Program-made: the position numbers and the translations under genes
Assembly (NCBI RefSeq): GCF_018873765.1
Contig: NC_057920.1
Coordinates: forward strand, 15,327,307 to 15,391,306
Direction of reading: 5' to 3'
Length of the DNA stretch: 64,000 nt
DNA from: Telopea speciosissima
Lineage: Eukaryota > Streptophyta > Magnoliopsida > Proteales > Proteaceae
Shown: one piece after another, positions 26,901-39,455 of the stretch
How positions within the stretch are numbered: the stretch's first letter is position 1
How the letters are laid out: the number at the start of each line of letters is the position of its first letter
The notes under the pieces: generated by a model
What the model saw: the letters and a program-made list of their open reading frames with translations, nothing else
Told to the model about the DNA's origin: nothing
The model's database searches: none

Positions 26901-29900
26901 AGAAGAAAGGACATGCAAATTTTTATACTTCCAAGGAATGATAAGGTCCTCTCTGGCCATGTGAAGGGTGTTGTATATTACTTTAAATCTGAGTTGATTG
27001 AGCACTCATTGACTTCTCACATTAATTGAAAGCAGGAGTGAGAGAGAAAATGCCATGAGACATTAATTGAATAATAAGATGCTTCTTTTGTCCCTCACCA
27101 CTCAAATTCTCTAGTGGTGAGGGTCCTTGTAGGCTTCACTATGCTTTATTGAAGAGCTTCTTTTGTTCCTCACCATTCAAATTCTCTAGTGGTGAGGGTC
27201 CTTGTAGGCGTCACTATGCCTTTTGAAGCGCTACGCTACCACATGGCAGTACATGGGTGGGTCCATCTGATAGAGGGCTCCATACCTACCTTAGTGGTAA
27301 AATTTTAGCCCAAAATAAGTAAGGAAAATTGTTCAAAGTTTGATCCAAAGTTTCAATAAAATTAGAAAATGCCATCAGACATAAAAGAATTTAAAAATAC
27401 TAAATGACCTCTCCGTTATTTTAGCCGCTTCCTCTATTCATTTTCAGCTGAAATTGTACCATTGAGATGGCTGTGGCCCTCCATCACATGGACCCATCCA
27501 TGTACTGCCACGTGGCAGATGGTGATGTATTTTGCTTCACTAGGCCATGGTGAAGTGTAGGTTTTCCACAAAATTAAATGAGGGGGCTAAAGGAAACTGA
27601 TAAAACATTAAAACAGAAGTACAGTAGACATGGACTTGCCAATTGATTGAACTGGAAAAATAAGAACGTATCCTCTGAATTAAATGGATATCCTATTAAC
27701 TGATTGTTCCATTTAGTTATCATAGAAATTGCCTAAAACTGCAGTAACTTAAATGGATCAGATGGTATGGCCATCAACTAGGTTGCCCGAACCTAGTTTA
27801 TTTAGATTTCTGTCCTTTTTCTTTAAATTTAAAAAGAAAGGTGATAGAGAGAGGTTTTTGATTAAGGGTGTTTTAGTAACTGTCTGTTTAAGGAAGCCCC
27901 ACAAAATTGTCTAGAACATTCTTTGGGAAATTTCATAAGCTGTGTAAATATATTATTTTGGAAGTAGTCAACGTTGTAAATTTACCACAGCTTAATGTGG
28001 TTACAAGTATAAACACATTTCCACAAATACTGTCTATTAATCTAGGAGAAGTTAAAGACGAATGTCTTAATTTTTAGCTTGTTTCATTGCCTTTTTGGAT
28101 AATTCATTTTAGTTTGGACCTTGTTGTGAAGGGAAATGTTGTTCATTTCTGTCTTCCCTACACTAATGCCGTGCTGAATTTATTATTTTTTCCTTAAGAT
28201 CTCAAATCTATTTGCCCTTGCCAGTTGCTTGAAGACCATTAACAGCAAAAAATATGGGGTTGATCTGGTTTGCTTCACTTCTCATCCAACAACAGTCATA
28301 TACTCCTCAAAAAATGGCTGGGATGGTAGGATTTTGATAAGATTATTTGTATTATCATATAATTTATTTTGATGATTTGATCCATTTATTTTTTTGATCA
28401 ATTGATTCAGAATCTCTGCGGCTTCTGTCCTTACATGATAATAAGTACTTGCGGTACTTTAAAGGCCACCATGACAGGTATTGCTTCGCAACACTATTGG
28501 TTGCTCTTCACTCTCTAGATGGGCGATTGTATTTAGTTCCTAATGATGTAGTATGCAATAACAGTTAGATTTTGTTTCAATATTTTATCCTAGGGTTGTG
28601 TCACTCAGCCTGTGCTTTCGAAAGGAGTGCTTTATCTCCGGATCTCTGGATCGAACTGTTCTACTTTGGGATCAACGAGCTGAGAAGTGTCAGGTGGGTG
28701 TCCTGGCATGCCATAGTCATTTTAGAAATATATTCTTTTAAGGTAGATCAATGATTATATTTTCTGTACTTCAGGGCCTTCTACGTGTACAAGGAAGGCC
28801 TGCAATTGCTTATGATGAACAAGGACTGGTTTTTGCAATTGCCTTTGGAGGATATGTAAGAGTGTTTGATGCTCGGAAATATGAGAAGGTCAGTAGGTTC
28901 AAATGTTCATTGCCTATTCTTGTCAATTATTTGCACATGCTAATTTTGAAAATGTCCATTTTTCATAGGGTCCTTTTGACATCTTTTCTGTTGGGGGAGA
29001 TATATCTGATGCCAATGTAGTAAAATTCAGTAATGATGGGAGGCTCATGCTTGTGACCACTATGGATGGGCATATTCATGTACTTGATTCATTCCGTGGC
29101 ACACTTGTAAGTCCTTGTTCTTGCTTTCAACTTTCAACAAATCCCGCATCCCCCAAATGGCTAGTTTGCTTGCTGTAGCAGGACTTCATTACTTCTCTTT
29201 AATTTATTTTTATGGTTAAAAAAAAGTCCCCCCCCCCCCCCCCCAAAAAAAATAAAAAATATTCTTGCCATGGATTTATGCTGACTTTCTTTCTGCAACT
29301 ATTATTTAGTTATCCACGTACAATGTCAAGCCAGTTTCAAGTGATTCCACGTTGGAGGCATCTTTCAGTCCTGAAGGGACGTTTGTGATATCAGGTACCA
29401 TATCAAATTTATAATCTTTTTTTTTTTTTTTGGGGTGGGGGGGGTGGAGGGTTTGTTTTCGAGAGGTCCTGAACATTTTGCATTATGTCGTTTTGGAGGT
29501 ATTGTATTGTGAACACATCAGAAGTATTAAAGAGTGCAATTCTTGACCCATCCTCCAAATGCTTTCCCATTTTCTCTGGGTTCCATGTGCTGTACATTAT
29601 CCTATCTTGTTAATGGGTCACTGCTGTAAGCTCATGGTTGCAGGAAAGCGTCCTGTTCCAGTTCATGAACAACTTTCCTAGTGTTCCATATTAAGTTTGG
29701 CTTATGTCAACCTGGCTAGTAATCATATCAAGTTTGGATTGATCATTTACTCAGAGGGGTGAAGGCCAACATGATACTCTGTTACTAGCTGACCAGATCC
29801 ACTGTCTACCTTATTAGGTTGACCCAACAATATGAGAAAATATCGCACTGCTTGCTGTGTAAAAAAATGTTTCTTGAAATATGATGCCTTAAGATAGCTC

Positions 29901-32085
29901 CAGATAACTGATTATTGGCATACAATACTTTTAGATTTAGCCTGTGAGATCCACTTGTGAAAATAGACTGAAATGGCGTCCCCGTACCACCTCAGTTTTC
30001 TGCAATGGTAAAATAATGTTAAGCTCTTTCATTTGTGAGTGCCTCGAGTTTCTTGCATTTTATTCTCTCGATTGCATGAAGAAGACCTATTTTCTGTTAT
30101 CAGTTGTATTTTGATTTTTCGTCCTCACTTGTTGGCAGGTTCAGGTGACGGCAGTGTCTATGCCTGGAGTGTCAGAACTGGGAAGGAAGTATGTATAAGA
30201 AACACTTCTTGCTGTTGGTTCTGTTTTTCTGATTTTCATCTCTGCTCTTCCATATTGCACTTTTCTATGGCTATGTTTATTTGTCAAGAATGTGAGAAGG
30301 TGATGCTAAACTAACTTTTTAACATAGTTGTCAAAGTGCTAGGCAAACCAAGGAGTTGGAGGGGTGGGGGGGGGGGTGCAAAAACTAAGGCGACATGAAC
30401 AAAGCTCCTAGGCGTCCATCCAAAAAAAAGTGCCTGGATGCCTTGGTGACGTCTTGACAACTATGCTTTCCAAGCATTTGGTTGTTTGGAGAATTTGTAC
30501 CTTGAAAATTGCCACCTCTCGAACACTCCCTAATGCAGAATAAATCGTGGATATGCTGGTGGTGGGTCAGATTGATGGAAGAATAGGAGAAGAAGAGGGA
30601 GAAGAAAGAAGAAAACCAGAAAACCCTATCGTAGGGAGGAGAAAGAGGGGAGTGAGCAAAAGAGGCAACAGCCTCGGTATTAACTAAATCAACTAATTTC
30701 CATTCATCAAATCATGGGATGGCCTTAGGCCTCCATTGCTTTAAATAAAACTGAAAACTAAATCAAGATAGAACTCTACACACGCCAATCAATGGGCTGA
30801 TGTGGCATTATACTGAATTGATGAAATAATTAGCAAACGATAAAAGCAACCTCTCCCATGCCTGGTCAGCAAAAGGAGGGGACCTGGACACAATTAAAGA
30901 AACCCAAACAGACTCTAATACATGACTGGAGTAAATGGTCCTTTGTCCAATCAACTACAAATTCGTAAACTAATCCCACAATCTGTTTGTAAAGAGATGA
31001 GAAATCTCTGCACGAGGCTGAAGATAAGGTCCCCATGGTCTCCACAAGTTGCGTACTGATAAAATTCCTAAAATCTGGGAATCCTTGGATTGAAAGCCTA
31101 AAAAGGGGGGAGGGGGTGTGTGGTAATTTCCTAGATCTACAAGATAAGAAAAAGAATTACAAAACAAGTAGGTTTACAAGGCAAAGTCAGTGTAAAACAA
31201 TGTCAAAACTACTTGTTTTGTCATTAATTTTCGGGAAAGAAATCACTGCCTGGTCGCGTGGCCCTTACACCAGTGCGGGGACCAATGAGAGCGTGTGTAG
31301 ACGCATCAACATAAATGGGATTATTTATGTCATGGGGGGCAGGATGGTAAATTCGTGTGCTCCTGTGCCTGGGTGCAGGGGCCACATGACCAGGCAGCGT
31401 TCTCTTTCGCTTAATTTTCTTATCTCATAGATCTAGGCAATTTCCCCCCAAAAATGTCCCTATATAACTCCATGAGATCTGAACTGATAAGGTTTCTTGA
31501 AGGAATCCGAAAACTTGATCTGATCTGGTCAGATTTGTTATATCTGAACACTAAATGTAATCACATTGAGGGGACCAAGTTTGAACTAAGAAACTGGTAC
31601 AGAACTGGACCAAACCAACCCAAACCAAAACTGTCCTGCATTACTCTCTCCAATTTCCAGAAATGGCTTGTTACAAAGTCTGTCCAATTCTGGGGGAACT
31701 CAAAATGTCTCTCATTTTCTTCCATTCCACTTCACTTCCTAACTTTCCTTTGCTTAAACTTCTTCCACTTTCTAGAGATCTTCCGAGTCTTGACAACCAA
31801 ACACAGCCTCGAGATTTTCTGTTATGTTGTTAGTTTAGTACCTGATAAGGCTTTAGTGCTTATAAGGTGTCTTCCCCAACCTTCTTTTTGGGCTTGTTTT
31901 AGAACTTTCAGTGTCACATCTAATGTTTGTTGCCTGCCCAGGTTGCAAGTTGGATGAGTTCTGAGGTTGAACCTCCAGTCATAAAATGGGCTCCAGGAAG
32001 CCTGATGTTTGTTACTGGATCTTCAGAACTATCATTTTGGATTCCAGACTTATCCAAATTGGGCTCTTATGTTGGAACAAAATAG
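23908..32085 (+). CDS. APRF1: WD40 protein of the APRF1/Swd2/WDR82 family
   Basis: Homologues are subunits of COMPASS-type complexes that methylate histone H3 lysine 4; in Arabidopsis APRF1 and its paralogue S2Lb affect flowering and H3K4me3. Eleven coding exons join in phase: 23908-23914, 24046-24137, 24532-24632, 28225-28325, 28411-28477, 28594-28693, 28775-28888, 28969-29106, 29310-29394, 30139-30188, 31942-32085, giving 332 aa, normal for the family. Typical WD40 strings are visible: [48 protein letters not shown] and [12 protein letters not shown]. The protein is expected to fold as one beta-propeller. Only seven coding bases lie in the first exon. Introns 3 (3.6 kb) and 10 (1.75 kb) are enlarged by MITEs. 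A 3' UTR intron is possible near 32131-32270. Confidence 0.93.
27081..27550. mobile_element. MITE, family A copy 3, preceded by a 75-bp tandem duplication
   Basis: The core from about 27212 to 27550 has inverted ends: tggcagtacatgggtggg at the left and cccatccatgtactgcca at the right. Just before it, gcttcttttg...gtccttgtaggc (75 bp) is present twice, starting at 27081 and 27156. It lies in intron 3 of the APRF1-like gene. Confidence 0.75.
30321..30467. mobile_element. palindromic MITE in APRF1-like intron 10
   Basis: Left end aacatagttgtcaaagtgct; right end cgtcttgacaactatgctt. The two arms are inverted copies with some divergence, separated by a G-rich tract. No coding capacity. Confidence 0.7.
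31233..31412. mobile_element. MITE, family B copy 5
   Basis: A well-preserved copy. Left end ctgcctggtcgcgtggccc; right end ggccacatgaccaggcag, almost perfectly inverted, with the inner block cctgtgcctgggtgcagggg. It lies in intron 10 of the APRF1-like gene. Confidence 0.8.
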
Positions 32086-34526
32086 AGTTTATGGGAGAGG
32101 TTCACAGCTTCAAATTTAAGCTATCAACAGGTTGGTCATTTTTTGATATAATGCATAATTTTATGATCATTCATTGTGTTATTTCTTTGTACCGGTGAAA
32201 CGAGTATGCCAAAATGGTCTTTTTTACTTGGACTGATCGTAATTATTTGAAAGTTGGATTCATTGGCAGAAACAGAAGCGTACAGCTTATCCTGAAGAGG
32301 ATTTTTTATTTATGGGGAGCAGGTTCTACACAGGCACATCTAGAGAGTTTCTTCATGTGAGCACCTAGTTCTGTTTCATGGCAAGTCAGATGAGGCTGAA
32401 TTTTTTTTCCCGACAAAACCAGCCCTGCGATCTCCTGCTGACATTACAAGCTTCAACCCAAAGGAGTTGGCCAAGTGGAAGGACAAAATTTAGAAAAAAA
32501 AAAAAAAAGAACTACGGAGAGGATGCATGCCAATATCTAAATGGATGAAAAATACGATGGAAGATGCTAATCAATGGGAGGATATATGATTGAATTTGTC
32601 TATAATTGGACATGTGACAATTCTAGAGGATTTCTCAAATATTTAACGGCTGGAATTGCTGCATCACCTTCCACATGGCCGGAACTGGGTGTCCATCTAG
32701 ATAACCTCTATATGTGTCCATCTACGAACACTTTGGCCAAGTATTATGTATGGCAGTCCCGGGATTAACTGTAACACTCCATTTGGGAGCCAAGCGTTCC
32801 TCTCTCACAATCTCCCCGTTCCCTTTTTTCTGCCCCATTTCTCCCAAGGCCCCCAGGAATGTTCTTGCTGTATCATTGTAAGTCATACAATACAAATTGA
32901 TGATGGTGAAGTCTTTCTCTGTTTGTGATGCTCATCCTTGTGATCATGACCTAGCTAGGTTTATATAGAACCTTCACAACTCAATTTTGTTAAGAGAGGT
33001 CAGTTTTATGATTTTACAAACTGAAACTAATTTTGTTGTAGGATCTGATAAATTGTTAATAAATCTAATCTACCATAGAATAAAAGATAGAAGAGACCCT
33101 GGAGTGAATCCCAAGCCCATCCTATCCAGTGCTGAGAAACACTAACTTGAAGTGTCATCAGCGGATCCTTGTGAGATATATTTGGATTTTAATTAATCAT
33201 GAATGAAACTATGGATAGAGTTGTTTGGAGGACAAGGATTTATGTAGCCGATCTCTTGTAGGGGATATTTCTGGGATGCTGTTTTAAGTTTCTTCGTCTT
33301 CTTATTTTCTTTTTTATTTTTTTTTTTATTTCTTTTGGTTCTACTATTGTCATAGCTTATATCGAATCTATATAGCAGATCCCATTTAGTTGGGATTAGG
33401 TTTGATTAGAGAGGAATTATTATTTAAAATTAAATTTTGAAATGGAGGACAAATTAACTGTACCTCTCTAGTACCTCGATTAGCTATGATATCCATTGGA
33501 AGAGCACAATTTGAGCTGTCAGTCGTCGCGTGCTACTAAACCTGAAGTAAGTGAAATTTACTGTTCTATCTCATCCTGAATTATATAGTTTTTTTTTAGA
33601 AATGAAATTTAATTAAATTAGTAGGCATGCAGATTGCAGGCAGGTTAGACAAATGGAAGTTCCTAAAGTGAGCTGAAGGTGATTGGTCCTTCTGATTAAT
33701 TCAGAATAGTTTTGTTTTATTAAACAAAAAAATAAACTCACTTGGAAACACTAAAACAAAAAGGATTAATTAATAGGGAAGTCTTCATCCTTAATAATTG
33801 TTTTTGCATGTGTAGAAACCATATAAAACAAAGATGGGGGCAGTGTGAGTGTGGTCGAAGATTCCAAAACAGGAGAGAAAGAAATGAAGAAGCAGAGAGA
33901 AAGAGAAAGAACTTTTGGTGGGCATGCTTGTGTAAACAATTATCATCCATTTCTTTTTATCTATCAACTAAGCTTTCTTTTTCATTACAGCAGGTAATGC
34001 ACTACCCCTTGCCTCTCTCTCCTTCTCTTCATTTTTTGTGGTCAAAACTCAAAACACATAATAAATACAACCATCATAAGTTGTAGTCATATCCCATATC
34101 TCACGGAATAGAGCACCACGTGCTCCTTAATAATTCTGCTTTCTCTCTCTCTCTCTTCATACCCAGATGAAGTTTACACGAGAGAGAAGAGAGAAACAGA
34201 GAAAGAGAGAAGTACTATATCTATGTGATGATAATGATGGCCATCGTTTCCCACGAGACACTTAGCCCAATACTTAATAATTGGTCCTTGGATCCATCCT
34301 CAGTTCTTCTGCATTAATTAGACTAGAAGTGAACATGGAAAGATTTAAGAGGGCTAAAAGTAAACAAACACGCATGGATTTTTAATATAAAGGGTCCGGC
34401 CTGGTTTCAAAAATTGGGCTAGAATCGGTCAAAATTAATTGGACTTGGTTTTCCTCCAATCATGGCGGGAACTAGAGGATCCAGCCCAGTTAAAATAAGG
34501 GGTTTAGTTATTTCATAGGCAATTTT
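32086..34526. other. intergenic stretch after the APRF1-like gene
   Basis: The first few hundred bases are probably 3' UTR. Beyond that I see only A- and T-homopolymers and a GA/CT-rich patch near 34141-34212. No open frame here carries recognisable protein sequence. Confidence 0.45.
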
Positions 34527-34703
34527 CATCTTCTACTGTCAAGCTACTTGTCTTGCGCCGTGTTGCATAAACACAACAAGGCGCATAATGATCACCTTAC
34601 CCCTGTCTAGGCGTCTTGCCTGGATGGGGGTAAGACGGTTATTTTGCACCTTACTGTGTCTCTGTAGTGAGGCAGTTGGGACAGCTTGGCAGTAGACGAT
34701 TCG
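34527..34703. mobile_element. palindromic MITE, family C copy 3
   Basis: Left arm catcttctactgtcaagct; right arm agcttggcagtagacgat. The middle holds acacaacaaggcgcata and its inverse gcaccttactgtgtc. More diverged than copies 1 and 2. Confidence 0.75.
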
Positions 34704-35772
34704 AATCTTTTTACAGGGGGGGGGACACCTATGAATCTAGCCAAACACCCCTGTTTTGACCGGACCGGATCCTCCAGCTCCAGCCATAGCTCGAGAAGAG
34801 CCAAAATTTGATTTCTAAACCCTTCTTTTGATTTGCTTTTTTTGCCTTCTAATCAGTAAAATAGTATTCTTACTAATTTAAACTGATTATGGACCTATTA
34901 CGACTTTCAAATCGAAAATTCCACCCCCCCTAAAAATATAGTTTTTACTGGTTCTATTTTCCAGGTTTTGGCCAATTTCAACTGATTCTGAACCTATTCT
35001 GGTTCGAATGACGGCTGACCCGAGTAGGTATTTAGGTTAACCTCTACTCTGCCTCATCTCAAAGTCAAGTTCCACTTTAGAGAAACAAACAAACGCAGAC
35101 ACAGACGCACGAGCTTTTTTATGATGAGGGAGGACCAGAGTTTACTTTCGTTTAAGCAGTAGAGACTTAAAGAGACTGGAGAGAGAGAGAGAGAATGGCG
35201 TAGATATGCCGTGGGGTCACTGAGAGAGAAAGAAAGAGGGAATCATTCATATACCAAGGAATTAATAGACAAAAAGGAATATCAAACAAGTTGCTTATTC
35301 GTTCTTTATGATCTCCCAATCCAAATCTTTTAATTTTATTCTTTTTGCTCTCAAGCCCATCAATCCTCTCACTTCATACGATATAATTTGCCCTGTCTTC
35401 CTTTTAAATAACAAAAGCATTCACTACCACTCACAATGGTCTTCTTCTTCCTCATCTATTGGATTTTTATTTTTTGAAACACTACTTAGATTAAACTCAT
35501 TAATAAAGTACTTAACCCATAATTCAAAAGCACCTAAAAAGGATAAATCTCAAGTAAAGCTAACCTCCCCTGAAATCATTAAATATTCCTTTGTAGAACA
35601 TTGAATACAAACTCAAACCTCACCACCCCAAAAAAAAAAATCTGAATTAAAAATCTATCTATTTACATACAGAGACACAAGTAATTTCTTCTCAACTAAC
35701 CCTCCAAACCCTAATTTGTTCTTCTTCTTTGTATTATACAAAGCTAACCACTAACTTACCTTACTCATAAGG
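34704..35772. other. intergenic stretch after the zinc-finger gene
   Basis: No gene seen. The end nearest the zinc-finger gene, transcribed on the minus strand, is presumably its 3' UTR. GA-rich tracts lie near 35176-35240. Confidence 0.4.
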
Positions 35773-37155
35773 TCAGTCTAGAGCTTTGTATATAACGACA
35801 AAACAAGGAAGGATAGCCTTTGGATTAAAAACGAAGAGCTCCTCAAGATTCGAGTACGCTCCGGCGATTCCGGCAACCGAATCGTAAATCCCAGTGGCCG
35901 ACCCGCTCTCTTCTTCCGTCGCCGGATCGTCCGTGATCCGCTTAACCCTCCCAGCGATCACCCGACACACTAGCATAGCCCTTCTCCCTTCCGTACAAAC
36001 CTCAAGACAGTCGTGGGCCCTACCGCTACTAGCTGTAGTACGCACCCCTTTCCCATCCTGCGCCTTCCCAGGGAATCCATGCCTGATGATGGTGCACACT
36101 CCACACCCAGGCAAAGAGCCGCAAAGACTGGAAGATCCACGTGCGCCTAGTGCGCAGCTTAAGGTGGTGCAGTGAAACCTAAGCAACTCGTTCCCGTCGG
36201 CGGCGCATCTTGGGTTTTTCTTAGTGTTATTCACCACACGTCCCTTAACCGCGTCTCTACACTCCTCAAACCGTTGGATCGTTCTCTGGGTGTTTTGCAC
36301 CTTTAATATCCGTTCGATCTTGCAGATTGGATTATCCTTCTTTAACCAACTTGATTTGAAGATTATCTCCACTATGTTTCTCCCTGAATCCTCCGGTTCT
36401 AGTTCTGTAACTGCGTTTGATAATTATCAAAGATAAGTAAGTTTAAAACACAAAAATAGAAATTAAATTTGGTAAAGCAAGACAATGGATTATAAATTTA
36501 TAATTACCGGCATGCCTAACAGCTTGATGAAGCTCCAGGCTTTCAATTTTGGGGAAGACTTCTCCACATTGAGAGCAAGCAGAGATTGTTGTTCTTGGAG
36601 ATGGGTACCTGTAATTTTTTTTAAAGAAACCAATTAAACCACAAAATTAAACAATAACGAAGAAGATTAATTGGGTAATTAATCAGATATGGAATACCTG
36701 CTAGGATCAATGATGGTGTGGCATTCGTAACAACCAGAAAGCTTCCTTAATTGAATTCCTCTTGAAGATGAAGAGTATGTTCCTCCGCCATGGTTGGACC
36801 TGGTTGAACCATTCACCGGTTTCCGGCTAAGAAGAGCGGTTTCTTGACCCAGAGAACTGCTTTCCGGCGAGTTATCAGCTCTGTGAACCACTCTTGTGTT
36901 GCCGTGAACTACGTCACGGAAGGTACAGATAGAACCACAAGTAGAGCCAAGCTTCGAGTACCCACCACCGATTACGTTCTTTGAAGAAGGGTCATGGACT
37001 TGTGAACCTTCGATTTGTTTGCAGGTGAGCAAGCTTTTGATTTGATCCCATGAAGAGGGTTGTTTTTGCTTTTTCTCTTTTCGCTTATTTCGTTTGGAGA
37101 TTTGTTGTTCTTTGGGTTTTGAGGTAGTGATTGGAACGAAAGTGGAAACAGCCAT
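35773..37155 (-). CDS. C2H2 zinc-finger protein with PARP-like C-terminal region
   Basis: Three exons join in phase: 37155-36698, 36608-36508 and 36410-35773, giving 398 aa. A single C2H2 finger is visible at about 164-185 (C164, C167, H180, H185; CSQCGEVFPKIESLELH). The C-terminal half contains NELLRFHCTTLSCALG, followed by VCRVIAGRVKRI and ends LPCFVVIYKALD, as in the plant family related to Arabidopsis At1g75710, whose C-terminus resembles a PARP catalytic fold. Whether it has ADP-ribosyl transferase activity is unknown. The N-terminal part has SSWDQIKSLLTCKQIEGS and RVVHRADNSPESSS, also typical. The ATG at 37155 is the first true in-frame ATG. Probable nuclear regulator (inference). Confidence 0.88.
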
Positions 37156-37719
37156 GAAGAGAAAAGCAAGTAATTTCAAGAGAGAAGAAGAAGAAGATCA
37201 AGAACAGAAATTTGGGGAGCGAGCTTTGAACCAAGGGAGGAAATAATTTGCAGACAAAGCAGGTGGAAATAAGTAGTGGGTCTTCTTTAGTTTCTAATTC
37301 CCTTTAGTTTCTAATTGTGTGAGTCTCAAACAAACTCACTTTACACACACCTTAATATGAAGTTGAGTTTGATCATTGGATTTATCCGTGGTTTTAGTCA
37401 AAGTGTCAAATCTTCTAAAAAGAGTTGTTTGATTGAATGGTTATGATTGCATCACGGCCCCACAATACTTGTGCCTTTTTTTTTTTTTTTTTTTTTAATA
37501 GATACTTACTTTATCCTATTCTCAGTATTTGTACTTTTTGGCTTTCCACTTCAATTAATATTTGAAGGTACTTATTACATCTTACTTATTGTTAGATTGT
37601 GATCCTTTATTGTGTGATAATATAGTTTAGTGACCAAAAACTAAGTAAAAAGCCCCAACTATTTATATTAGGAAAAATCTTATTTGCCCTTTATAATGAG
37701 AACTCTTGAGACTTGAGAG
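37156..37719. other. upstream region of the zinc-finger gene
   Basis: A GAA-rich leader (about 37178-37200) precedes the ATG on the minus strand. A T run of about 22 lies near 37476-37497. No other gene seen. Confidence 0.4.
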
Positions 37720-38256
37720 TATGGGTGGAACAAGGCTGGATTGGGCCGGGATTTTTAAAAACCTAGTCCAACCCTGAGTCCTCTTAGCTCAACCCAAGCC
37801 CAACTCGATCCTTGATCGGGTTGATATATCTCAGCCCAGGGTCAACCCCATCGGGCTCAGCCCAGCCCGGCATGACCCTGATTGACCTTGATTTTCAAGG
37901 CCTTGATTGGCTATTAGATTTTTCTTTGGGTTAAAAAACTTAGTCCAATCTTAAAATTTTAAATATTTTTGTTCAATAGATAATTAGTATTTTTTTTCTA
38001 TTATTTTTGATAAACCAATAGATAATTAGGTACTAAACAAAAATTACAAAATATAATCAATAGATTCTAAAACATAATCTGACATCGGACCGGGCTGGGC
38101 TGGGCTTAGCTCAAGGTGTCAACCCTGGACCAACCCGACCTTGACCTCAGGCTTGAAAATTTCAACCCTAACCTGCCCTTAGGGTTGAAAAATCCAACCC
38201 AGTCCCTGTTCAGCTCAGGGCGGGCTCGGACCGATAAGGCCAAACTTACACCACTA
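37720..38256. mobile_element. non-autonomous hAT-type element, 537 bp
   Basis: Flanked by a perfect 8-bp target duplication, cttgagag, at 37712-37719 and 38257-38264. Begins tatgggtggaac and ends cttacaccacta. Both ends carry the same GC-rich subterminal motifs as the 1854-bp element at 18786. No coding capacity. Confidence 0.85.
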
Positions 38257-38264
38257 CTTGAGAG

Positions 38265-39130
38265 GCACATAATGGTAAATTATTTTTGAACACCATTTTT
38301 TATCTTCGAATTTAAACAATTTTTGGGAACACGATAATAGTCAATCAAAACAAGATCACAAATTTTCAGTTCACCACTTTGGTTACAACAAAATGTACTC
38401 ATTTTACATTAATATTAGGACAAAGTTTTCCTCCACTCATACAGGATGGTTCACCCACCATCCTAGGGTTCACAAACCTCTCTTAGGGTTTTAGTAGTTT
38501 TAGTATGTTCCAAAATACCCTCTCGATACCTATTCCCGCCTTCTCACGACCCTCGGTGAATGGGATCCCATTCAATGTGGGTGGAGGGAAACTCGATCCT
38601 TAATATTATCTCGACTTTATATTTTTTTTAAGCTCTATTTTTTTAAGTTATAAAACGTTAACAAGTCAAACTTCGAGAGAGCGTTCCAGTGCACGAGGCT
38701 CCCACTACTAGAGGGTATGGAAGGAGAAAATATACACAACTTTACCCCTACTTTGCTACAACTTCATATCTGAAAAATGTTATAAGTTTTCCAATGGTTG
38801 TTTGTAGCATGTAAAATGTGCTCAAAGATGCTTTATAGTTTATAACGTTCTATAATTAGTGTGTGGCGACATTCAAATGGAGTCTTTTGAAAGAAAAAAA
38901 AAAATTTAATTCAAAAATTTGTTAACCCAAAATCTAGAAAAGTAGGTAGTCCCCGTTTAGAAATTTTCGCCTAATTTTCTTTATTGGGTGACAAACAAGA
39001 AACACAACTTACAACTGTGAGAGGAATCATTTCTATTGGAGTACAAGGAACTACGGTGTCTACCAGTCGGGATCGGTTGGTTTCAGTTGGGCCTAATTGA
39101 TGCACATCTATTGGACCGAATCAAGCTAAA
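38265..39130. other. non-coding stretch, nothing recognised
   Basis: AT-rich spacer between repeats. No recognisable gene. Confidence 0.4.
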
Positions 39131-39210
39131 CGGGCTAATCGGGGCATATATAGGTTGCTCAAACTATAAACGGGCTAATCGAGGCATATATAGGTTGCCC
39201 AAACTATAAA
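39131..39210. repeat. tandem repeat, 40-bp unit, two copies plus part
   Basis: The unit starts cgggctaatcg at 39131 and 39171, and a third partial unit begins at 39211. The copies differ at only two positions, so the duplication is young. Confidence 0.85.
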
Positions 39211-39215
39211 CGGGC

Positions 39216-39455
39216 TATAAATGGTTGGTTACCAGTCCTGGTTGGGCATCCATTGGGCTACTTACTACCCAGGTTGGGCTGGACTGAGGCGGGCTCAGCT
39301 CAAGTACTCAACCCTGACCCGGCTCGGCCCTGACTCCTGGCCAGAAATTCTCAATCCTTACCCGCCCTCCAAATCAGAGTATCTCAACCTACTTATTCAG
39401 GCTCAGGGCGGGCCAGGGTGGGCTTGGGCCGTTAGGCCCAAACTTTCACCCCAAC
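39216..39455. mobile_element. partial hAT-type element with GC-rich subterminal repeats
   Basis: Contains caggttgggctgg, tcaaccctgacccgg, cagggcgggccaggg and ends near ctttcaccccaac. These match the subterminal regions of the hAT elements at 18786 and 44077. The left end and target duplication were not identified. Confidence 0.55.

Noticed and set aside
31454-31957. 167-codon open frame on the plus strand
   Set aside because: It lies in the last intron of the APRF1-like gene and overlaps the acceptor and first bases of exon 11 in another frame. No recognisable protein.
36698-37179. Upstream start for the zinc-finger protein at 37179
   Set aside because: That codon is TTG, not ATG. The first true ATG in frame is at 37155 and gives a family-like N-terminus.
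39131-39210. CRISPR-like direct repeat
   Set aside because: Only two contiguous 40-bp copies and no spacers; this is a plant tandem duplication.
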